In this document: piece after piece, positions 12,326-18,097 of the stretch
How positions within the stretch are numbered: the stretch's first letter is position 1
Layout: each line of letters begins with the position of its first letter
Assembly: GCA_910588165.1 (NCBI GenBank)
Contig: CAJUOR010000032.1
Location: forward strand, 1-18,097
From: an uncultured Thomasclavelia sp.
Lineage (GTDB): Bacteria > Bacillota_I > Bacilli_A > Erysipelotrichales > Coprobacillaceae
Reading direction: 5' to 3'
Length of the DNA: 18,097 bases
Translations under genes and position numbers: made by a program
Notes under the pieces: model-generated
Databases searched by the model: none
What the model was told of the DNA's origin: nothing
What the model saw: the letters and a program-made list of their open reading frames with translations, nothing else

Positions 12326-13776
12326 TGAGAGCTTATACAATTAAAGAATTACATGAGATGTTTAAAGAAAATCCGTCAAGTATTAAAGCTTATTATGAGG
12401 ATTTGTTTAACGAATTAGAAAAACAACAAGATCGTTTAAACGCTTTGGTAACTGTAACTAAAGAAGAAGCCATGGCTAAATTAGAAGAAGCTAGTTTTGA
12501 TGCTAATGATATGTTAAGTATGATTCCGGTGATTTATAAAGATAACTTCTCAACCAAAGGAATTCCTACAACCGCTTCAAGCAGGATTTTAGAAAACTAT
12601 GTTCCGGTTTACAATGCAACTGTTGTAGATAAATTAAATGCGCGAGGTACTGTTATCGTAGGTAAGTCAAGCATGGACGAATTAGCGATGGGTGGAACAA
12701 ATAAGTCTGCCTTAACCGGACCGGTAGCTAATCCATGGAATACAGATTGTATTTCAGGGGGGTCATCAGGGGGAAGTGCAGCACTTGTCGGTAGTGGTGT
12801 TGTCCCATTCGCTTTAGGTAGTGATACCGGAGATTCTATCCGAAAACCTGCCGGTTTCTGTGGTGTTGTCGGTTTTAAACCAACATGGGGACGTATTTCA
12901 CGTTTTGGTGTAATTCCTTATGCTTCAAGTTTAGATCACGTCGGAGCATTCACTAGAAATGTCGAAGATATGGCAATTGTGATTGAAGCGATGGCCGGTC
13001 GTGATGACAAAGACATGACTTCAAGTTTAAAACCGGTTGAACATTATTATGAAAATTTATCTAGTGATATGCTCGGTCAAAAAATTGCGGTTTTAAAAAA
13101 TGTTTATGATCAAATCACAAATCCTGATGTTAAGAAAGCATTCGATCATAGTTTAGATTTATATAGAGAAATGGGGGCAACGGTTGATTTTGTATCTATG
13201 GATGAAAACCTATTGATGTGTGCTTTACCGGTTTACACAATTATCGCCAATTCAGAGGCTACAAGTAATCACGCTTGTTTAGATGGCATCAAATACGGTT
13301 TACGTGTACCGGCTGAAAGTGCCGATGAAGTGATGGTAGCATCACGAACAGCAGGCTTTGGCAGTCACATCAAGCGTCGTTTTGTCCTTGGAACTTTAGC
13401 TTTAGCGACAGAAAATCAAGAAAAGATGTTTAAAAAAGCCCAACGTGTCCGTCGTTTGATTGTAGAGGAATTAAACCGTATCTATCAAACCTATGATTTA
13501 ATTTTAACACCTGTTTCAAATGAAAAAGCTCCTACGATTCAAGAGGCTCAAGATAATCGTCTGTCAAGTCAGTATATCATTTTGGAAAACAACCTGGTTT
13601 TAGGTAATTTTGCCGGAACACCTAGCTTATCACTTCCGATTGGTATGAGTGATGATATGCCATTTAATATCAATATTATGGGGCGTTTATTTGAAGAACA
13701 GAGAGTCTTAAATGCCGGTTATGCGTTGGAAAATGCGTTACCATACAAAAATCAGTTTTCAGGAGGTAAGGCCTAA
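12325..13776 (+). CDS. gatA: Asp/Glu-tRNA amidotransferase subunit A
   Basis: A 483-residue amidase-signature enzyme; GatA releases ammonia from glutamine, and GatB uses it to turn Glu-tRNA(Gln) (and Asp-tRNA(Asn)) into the amide. The Ser-cisSer-Lys triad is visible: K72 in VIYKDNFSTKG, S147 in the GGSSGGSAA segment and nucleophile S171 in SDTGDSIRKPAGFCG; the spacing is the same as in characterised GatA proteins. One oddity is Asp170 directly before the nucleophile, where GatA usually has Gly (DTGGSIR); the rest of the signature is normal. The ATG at 12325 overlaps the gatC stop by one base, and the stop overlaps gatB in the same way. Confidence 0.97.
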   Translation: MRAYTIKELHEMFKENPSSIKAYYEDLFNELEKQQDRLNALVTVTKEEAMAKLEEASFDANDMLSMIPVIYKDNFSTKGIPTTASSRILENYVPVYNATVVDKLNARGTVIVGKSSMDELAMGGTNKSALTGPVANPWNTDCISGGSSGGSAALVGSGVVPFALGSDTGDSIRKPAGFCGVVGFKPTWGRISRFGVIPYASSLDHVGAFTRNVEDMAIVIEAMAGRDDKDMTSSLKPVEHYYENLSSDMLGQKIAVLKNVYDQITNPDVKKAFDHSLDLYREMGATVDFVSMDENLLMCALPVYTIIANSEATSNHACLDGIKYGLRVPAESADEVMVASRTAGFGSHIKRRFVLGTLALATENQEKMFKKAQRVRRLIVEELNRIYQTYDLILTPVSNEKAPTIQEAQDNRLSSQYIILENNLVLGNFAGTPSLSLPIGMSDDMPFNINIMGRLFEEQRVLNAGYALENALPYKNQFSGGKA

Positions 13777-15209
13777 TGAAATATGAAGCAGTCATCGGAT
13801 TAGAAGTCCATTGTGAATTAAAGACAAAATCAAAAATGTTTTCAAGTGCACCTGTAACTTTCGGTGAAGCCTACAATACACAAACCAATGTTGTCGATTT
13901 AGGATTTACCGGCACATTACCGGTTTTAAATAAAAGAGGTGTCGAATATGCTTTGCGTGTCTGTCATGCTTTGCACATGGATATAGACTCAACTTTATGG
14001 TTTGATAGAAAAAACTATTATTATTCAGATTTGCCTAAAGGTTTCCAAATTACCCAAGATAAACGTCCGATTGGACGTAACGGCTATTTAGATATTGAGG
14101 TTGACGGAGAAATCAAACGTGTGGAAATTGAAAGATTACATATGGAAGAAGATACCGCAAAGCAAGTTCACTATTCCAATTTTACTTTAATTGACTATAA
14201 CCGTGCTGGTATCCCGTTAATCGAAATCGTTACTAAGCCGACACTTCGCTCCGGTAAGGAAGCTGCGGCTTACCTAGAAAAGCTAAGAAGCATTTTCTTA
14301 TATACCGAAGTATCTGATGCTAAGCTTGAGGAAGGCTCTATGCGTTGTGATGTCAATATCTCGTTAAGACCATTTGGCGAAGAAAAGTTCGGTACAAAAA
14401 CAGAAATTAAAAACTTAAACTCTATTTCAAATGTTCAAAAGGCTTTAGAGTATGAGGTAGAAAGACAAGCTGAAATTTTAGATGCCGGGCAAGAGGTTAA
14501 GCAAGAAACCATGCGTTTTAATGAAGCGACTAAAAAGACGGTTAAAATGCGTGACAAAGGTGATGCGGTTGACTATAAATATTATACAGAACCAAATATT
14601 TTGCCGATTAAATTAGATGAAGCATGGATTACCTCTATTAAAGAGGCTTTACCTGAAATGGCTGATAGCAGAGCTATTCGTTATATGAAAGACTACGAAT
14701 TACCTGAAGCCTTAGCTAAACAGATGGTAACAAGTAAAGATGTTTCAGATTACTATGAAAAGTGTTTAGAAACTTGTAAGGAATATAAGCTTATTGCTAA
14801 CTGGTTATTAGTTGAAGTGCCTGCATTTTTAAGTAAAAATAAGATTGCCTTTGAAAATATGTTGATGCAACCTCAACAATTAGCTGAAATGGTACAAATG
14901 ATTAAAGAGGGCGCTATTTCCGGAAAACAAGCCAAGATTGTTTTTGAAGAAATGATGAGCAGTGGTAAAAATCCTAGCGATATTGCAGATGAAAAAGGCA
15001 TGAAGCAAATGTCCGATACATCAGAATTAAAAAATATAGCAGAAGATATTTTAACGCAAAATCCTCAGTTAATCGAAGACTATCGAAATGGTAAGACACG
15101 TGCGGTTGGCTTTATTGTCGGTCAAATTATGAAGGCAACTAAAGGTCAAGCTAATCCCCAATTAACCAATCAATTAGTAACAGCGTTATTGAAAGAAAAA
15201 ATTGCATAG
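13776..15209 (+). CDS. gatB: Asp/Glu-tRNA amidotransferase subunit B
   Basis: A 477-residue GatB, the subunit that binds the mischarged tRNA and activates the acyl group with ATP. Signatures are VIGLEVHCELKTKSKMF at the N-terminus, YYSDLPKGFQITQ, IERLHMEED, the long DYNRAGIPLIEIVTKP segment, and a C-terminal YqeY-like tRNA-binding domain (about residues 330-477) ending in GFIVGQIMKATKGQANPQLTNQLV. Length is standard. The ATG overlaps the gatA stop and follows AGGAGG at 13761-13766. An organism with GatCAB normally lacks GlnRS and/or AsnRS; which one cannot be told from this window. Confidence 0.97.
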   Translation: MKYEAVIGLEVHCELKTKSKMFSSAPVTFGEAYNTQTNVVDLGFTGTLPVLNKRGVEYALRVCHALHMDIDSTLWFDRKNYYYSDLPKGFQITQDKRPIGRNGYLDIEVDGEIKRVEIERLHMEEDTAKQVHYSNFTLIDYNRAGIPLIEIVTKPTLRSGKEAAAYLEKLRSIFLYTEVSDAKLEEGSMRCDVNISLRPFGEEKFGTKTEIKNLNSISNVQKALEYEVERQAEILDAGQEVKQETMRFNEATKKTVKMRDKGDAVDYKYYTEPNILPIKLDEAWITSIKEALPEMADSRAIRYMKDYELPEALAKQMVTSKDVSDYYEKCLETCKEYKLIANWLLVEVPAFLSKNKIAFENMLMQPQQLAEMVQMIKEGAISGKQAKIVFEEMMSSGKNPSDIADEKGMKQMSDTSELKNIAEDILTQNPQLIEDYRNGKTRAVGFIVGQIMKATKGQANPQLTNQLVTALLKEKIA

Positions 15210-15218
15210 TCAAATAAA

Positions 15219-15242
15219 TACTATACAAATAGTAAGTTTTTT
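15219..15242 (+). terminator. Weak AU-rich hairpin and T-run after gatB
   Basis: TACTAT (15219-15224) and ATAGTA (15229-15234) pair around ACAA, followed by AG and six T residues (15237-15242). The stem has only one G-C pair, so termination would be weak. It overlaps the -35 region of the promoter proposed for the next gene. Confidence 0.35.
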
Positions 15243-15250
15243 GATAAAAT
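15222..15250 (+). promoter_or_regulatory. Candidate promoter for the 228-aa membrane protein gene
   Basis: TATACA (15222-15227, 4/6) and TAAAAT (15245-15250, 5/6) have a 17-bp spacer, 20 bp before the start codon at 15271. The short distance to the ribosome binding site would give a leader of only about 14 nt. Readthrough from gatB is the alternative source of transcript. Confidence 0.4.
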
Positions 15251-15270
15251 GTTTTTGAGAGGGTGAGAAT

Positions 15271-15957
15271 ATGCTCGAAAATGAAGAAACAAAGGAATAT
15301 GGTGTTAAAGATTTAATGCCAAAAGAAAAAAAAGTTGAAAAGAAAAATCCAACAGTAAAATCTAAAAGTAAAAAGCCTGTTTCTAAGAAAAAAGGTAAAA
15401 AGAAAATTAAACCTATTTACTGGATGATTATTGTTTTTGTTGCCATTGTAGCCTTAGTTATGGGATATGTTTGGTCTATTTCAAGAAATGACGGACCTGT
15501 TTACGGTGATCGCTGTGCAGGTATGGCTGAAATTAAAGAAACAGCCATCAAGACAACTGTTGACAATATGAAGGCTAATCTTGATGGGGTAAGTGATTTA
15601 TCTATCCAAGTTGAATGTAAAACAATTGAAATTAAAATAACTATGGCTGAAGGTCAAGATGGTGAGGCTGCCGCTAAAGCAACTAAAACCATTTTGAAAG
15701 AGTTAGATAAAAATGTCGGTTTACCTAAATCTAATGAAAAGAAAGAATACAGTGATTTACTGACTGCCGCTAATAAAAAAGATAGCACTAAATATCATGT
15801 TGATATTACCATTAAAGGTGTTGGTGAAGATTATCCGATTTTTGGTTCTAAGCATCCAAACAGTGATAAAATCAATTTCACTTATGCTACACCAAGAGAT
15901 CCTGATTTAGTTGATAAATTACATGAACAACAGGCTGAAGACAATAAAGATGAATAA
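15271..15957 (+). CDS. Unknown membrane-anchored protein, Lys-rich N-tail and extracytoplasmic domain
   Basis: I cannot name this 228-residue protein. Residues 1-48 are charged and, from 18 on, very rich in lysine (many KKK and KSK runs), as expected of a cytoplasmic tail. Residues 49-70 (PIYWMIIVFVAIVALVMGYVW) are one membrane helix; by the positive-inside rule the C-terminal 155 residues lie outside. That domain has only two cysteines, C82 and C116, which could form a disulfide, a strand-rich part around IQVECKTIEIKIT followed by a helix, and a YPIFGSKHPNSDKINFTYA segment. The tail is acidic. It begins after a GAGAGGGTGAG ribosome binding site and its stop lies inside a terminator. In Bacillus and Staphylococcus, dgkB tends to occupy the place between gatB and the rRNA methyltransferase gene; this protein is not a lipid kinase. 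Confidence 0.85.
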   Translation: MLENEETKEYGVKDLMPKEKKVEKKNPTVKSKSKKPVSKKKGKKKIKPIYWMIIVFVAIVALVMGYVWSISRNDGPVYGDRCAGMAEIKETAIKTTVDNMKANLDGVSDLSIQVECKTIEIKITMAEGQDGEAAAKATKTILKELDKNVGLPKSNEKKEYSDLLTAANKKDSTKYHVDITIKGVGEDYPIFGSKHPNSDKINFTYATPRDPDLVDKLHEQQAEDNKDE

Positions 15958-15981
15958 GACGGGCAATGCTCGTCTTTTTTT
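15956..15981 (+). terminator. Intrinsic terminator overlapping the stop codon, directly before rlmCD
   Basis: AAGACGGGC (15956-15964) and GCTCGTCTT (15968-15976) pair over 9 bp with one G-U around the loop AAT, followed by T residues to 15981. The left arm starts within the TAA of the 228-aa gene, and the rlmCD ribosome binding site AAGGAGG begins two bases after the T-run. rlmCD must rely on readthrough, as no separate promoter fits between. Confidence 0.8.
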
Positions 15982-15996
15982 AAAGGAGGAAGACAA

Positions 15997-17343
15997 ATGC
16001 TTCAAAAGAATCAGTATTTTGAAGGCGAATGTATAGATTATACTTATGATGGCATGGGAATTGTTAAAGTAGATGGGGTACCTTACTTTGTTAAGGATAT
16101 GCTTGTGCATGAGGTAGGGGAATTAAAGGTTATTAAGGTGCTTAAAACCTATGGCATAGCTCGTTTAATCAAATTGCATCGACCATCTAAAGAACGAGTG
16201 AAACCGATTTGTCCGCTTTTTAAAGCTTGCGGTGGCTGTCATTTGCAACATTTCTCAGTTGCCGAACAGCAACGTTTTAAAACGAAGTATGTTAAAGACT
16301 GTTTGACTCGAATTGCCCATATTGATGATGTTGAAGTTGCGAACTGTCATATGATGGCAGAGGGGTATCATTATCGTAATAAAGTGCAACTACCTTGCGG
16401 AATTGAAAACGGTCATTTGGTTACAGGCTTTTATCGTCGTCATACCAACGAGATTATTGCGAATGATGTCTGCTTTATTCAAGATCAAAGAGCGAATGTT
16501 TTAAGTCAAAAAGTAAGGGAAGTCTTAGATGAATTGCATATTAGTGCTTATGATAAAATCACACATAAGGGGTGCTTACGTCATATTTTAGTTAAGGCAG
16601 CAAAATATACAGATGATTTAATGTTAGTGCTGATTACGAATGGCAAATCCTTTAGAAAAAAGGAAGTAGTGATTGAAAAATTAACTCAAGCTTTCCCTAA
16701 TCTAAAAACAATTATTCAAAACGTTAATGAAAGACATGATAATGTCATCTTAGGTGAGCAAGAGATTATTTGGTATGGTCAAGGCTATATTGAAGATTAT
16801 TTAGAGGATATTAAGTTTCAGATTTCGGCTAAATCGTTTTATCAGGTTAATCCTATCCAAGCCGAGAAACTCTATCGCTATGCTTTGGATTTCGTTGCTT
16901 TATCCGGAAGTGAAACAGTGATTGATGCTTATTGTGGCATAGGGACTATTTCGTTATTTTTAGCTAGATACGCCCGAAAAGTTTATGGTGTTGAAATCGT
17001 AAAAGAAGCTATCGAAGATGCGAAACGAAATGCTTTGGCTAATCAGATTGATAATGTGGAATTTGAAGTTGCCGATGCTAAAGACTTTATGAAGAAAGTA
17101 GATGTTCCGATTGATGTTGTGGTATGCGATCCGCCACGAAAAGGCTGTTCACAAGATTTCTTGGATTCTGTAGTTGCATTAGCACCGAAACGTTTTGTCT
17201 ATGTTTCGTGCAATGTGGCAACTCAAGCCAGAGATATTGCATATATGAAAGAAAGAGGCTACGAATTAGTTAAAGTTCAACCGGTTGATATGTTCCCAAT
17301 GACTTATGGAGTTGAAAGTGTGGCTCTATTAGTCAAAAAATAA
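15997..17343 (+). CDS. rlmCD: 23S rRNA (uracil-5-)-methyltransferase, RlmCD/RumA type
   Basis: A 448-residue SAM-dependent RNA m5U methyltransferase; in Bacillus the single RlmCD methylates both U747 and U1939 of 23S rRNA. The N-terminus (about 1-60) is a TRAM domain. A 4Fe-4S site is formed by C72, C78 and C81 (C-x5-C-x2-C in ICPLFKACGGCHLQH) and C159. The SAM region VIDAYCGIGTISLFLA and the VVCDPPRKGC motif follow, and the catalytic nucleophile is C405 in YVSCNVATQARD. The usual proline after SCN is Val here (SCNP in RumA). The start at 15997 lies seven bases after AAGGAGG, right behind a terminator hairpin. The distance from gatB matches Bacillus and Staphylococcus synteny. RlmD alone or TrmFO-like roles are less likely. 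Confidence 0.92.
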   Translation: MLQKNQYFEGECIDYTYDGMGIVKVDGVPYFVKDMLVHEVGELKVIKVLKTYGIARLIKLHRPSKERVKPICPLFKACGGCHLQHFSVAEQQRFKTKYVKDCLTRIAHIDDVEVANCHMMAEGYHYRNKVQLPCGIENGHLVTGFYRRHTNEIIANDVCFIQDQRANVLSQKVREVLDELHISAYDKITHKGCLRHILVKAAKYTDDLMLVLITNGKSFRKKEVVIEKLTQAFPNLKTIIQNVNERHDNVILGEQEIIWYGQGYIEDYLEDIKFQISAKSFYQVNPIQAEKLYRYALDFVALSGSETVIDAYCGIGTISLFLARYARKVYGVEIVKEAIEDAKRNALANQIDNVEFEVADAKDFMKKVDVPIDVVVCDPPRKGCSQDFLDSVVALAPKRFVYVSCNVATQARDIAYMKERGYELVKVQPVDMFPMTYGVESVALLVKK

Positions 17344-17362
17344 AGAAAGAGGGGTGATAATC

Positions 17363-18097
17363 ATGTTACAGGAGTGGCGTGGGCATTTTGAAAGTCATAT
17401 CATTGAAAGAGGGTATAGTCTATATTATAATGGCTTAGTGACTTTACAAAAGCAACAAGAAAATCAATATTATTTTATCGTCAAAGAAAAGTATCGTGTC
17501 TTTATCTCTTTAGAAAACAATCGTATAGGCAAAGCTAAATGTAGTTGCCCGCAAGGGAAAAAGCATAGTTTGTGTAAACACATAGCAGCTTGTTTGATTT
17601 ACCTTGAAAACTTGGATATGCCTTTTGATATTCCAAATATTGATACCCTAATTATGAAATTGAGCGAAGAAGAAAAAAATCAGCTTTTAAGAAAGGCTCT
17701 ATCCAGTGATATGGACTTGCTTAAAACTTTATGGCAATCTAATTTATCTAATGAGGCTTTTCAAGGATATATGCTGAATCAGATTTTTTTAGACTATGGG
17801 TGTGGCAAAGATGATGATATTGTTTTTGAAAAACGCTTGTTTGAATTGATGGAAGGATTAAATATCACCAAACCGGAAATAACTTTTCACCATTTAAAAC
17901 ACTTATTATTGCGATTAGAAGATTTAAGAAATGACGAAAGTTATACTAACTATGTGGGAATTGAAAATCGAGCCCTTGAAATATTAGCGGCATTATTAAA
18001 TCAAAAGGCTGTTGCAAATGACATTTTTGAATTTTTAAGCACCCATCTCAAACAAGATAGTTATCTTGATTTCTTGTTTGATTATTTTCGATATGAG
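17363..18097 (+). CDS. SWIM zinc-finger protein, 3' end cut by window
   Basis: An open frame of 245 codons runs from the ATG at 17363 to the last base of the window without a stop. A GAGGGGTGA site precedes the start by seven bases, and the gene begins 19 bp after rlmCD, so the two are probably co-transcribed. Residues near 12-50 (RGYSLYYNGLVTL ... YYFIVKEKYRVFISL) and the zinc motif CSCPQGKKHSLCKH (C-x-C-x8-C-x-H) followed by IAACLIYLEN are a typical SWIM domain, a DNA- or protein-binding finger. The rest seen so far (to residue 245) is helical, charged and not recognised. It could be a stand-alone SWIM protein or the N-terminus of a SNF2-type helicase; the missing 3' part decides. Confidence 0.8.
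   Translation, partial: MLQEWRGHFESHIIERGYSLYYNGLVTLQKQQENQYYFIVKEKYRVFISLENNRIGKAKCSCPQGKKHSLCKHIAACLIYLENLDMPFDIPNIDTLIMKLSEEEKNQLLRKALSSDMDLLKTLWQSNLSNEAFQGYMLNQIFLDYGCGKDDDIVFEKRLFELMEGLNITKPEITFHHLKHLLLRLEDLRNDESYTNYVGIENRALEILAALLNQKAVANDIFEFLSTHLKQDSYLDFLFDYFRYE

Noticed and set aside
15919..16110. 63-residue minus-strand open frame over the terminator before rlmCD
   Set aside because: Crosses a terminator and the rlmCD ribosome binding site; sequence is low-complexity and unsupported.
1..18097. CRISPR array, prophage, toxin-antitoxin pair or new defence island
   Set aside because: No regularly spaced repeats, integrase, att sites, phage genes or paired small genes; the content is housekeeping plus one transporter operon.

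Overview
This 18.1 kb window reads as ordinary core chromosome of a low-GC Gram-positive bacterium. The evidence is AT-rich codon use, strong AGGAGG-type ribosome binding sites, consensus TTGACA/TATAAT promoters, intrinsic terminators with U-tracts, a GatCAB amidotransferase operon and a PcrA helicase with the Firmicutes-type C-terminal tail. The gene content and protein style suggest Erysipelotrichia or a relative, but that is an impression and not a measured placement. Of the 16 stop codons visible, 12 are TAA, 4 are TAG and none is TGA, although the standard code is clearly in use.

Layout. (1) 1-968: the 3' part of a phoH-like ATPase, ending in a bidirectional terminator that faces a convergent gene for an unknown 103-residue protein (980-1291, minus). 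(2) 1366-3409: a plus-strand cluster of an MGMT/ATL-like protein, a GNAT acetyltransferase, uracil-DNA glycosylase (ung) and a flavin reductase-like protein, closed by a terminator. (3) 3526-8048: an apparently self-regulated MarR repressor, translationally overlapping two ABC half-exporters. These form a heterodimer with one catalytically degenerate ATP site, and the first subunit has a large extracytoplasmic insertion. (4) 8233-9285: alanine dehydrogenase on the minus strand. (5) 9286-9717: a 432-bp gap with divergent promoters, inverted repeats and a short relic that looks like the C-terminus of an ISL3-type transposase. (6) 9718-11862: pcrA. (7) 12035-15209: gatC-gatA-gatB behind a leader with a promoter and a strong hairpin. 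(8) 15271-17343: an unknown membrane-anchored protein and an RlmCD-type 23S rRNA m5U methyltransferase. (9) 17363-18097: the 5' part of a SWIM zinc-finger protein running off the window.

How the genes work together. Ung and possibly the MGMT-like protein deal with DNA base damage, and PcrA with replication and repair conflicts. GatCAB makes Gln-tRNA(Gln) and/or Asn-tRNA(Asn) by transamidation, and RlmCD modifies 23S rRNA. MarR and the ABC pair form a drug-export module. The order pcrA ... gatCAB ... rRNA methyltransferase matches Bacillus and Staphylococcus, but ligA, which usually follows pcrA, is absent here.

I found no CRISPR array, tRNA or rRNA gene, intact mobile element, prophage or obvious new defence system. 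The best leads are the repeated ATAGTT half-sites before marR, the gatCAB leader hairpin, the two uncharacterised proteins, the ISL3 relic and the absence of TGA stops.
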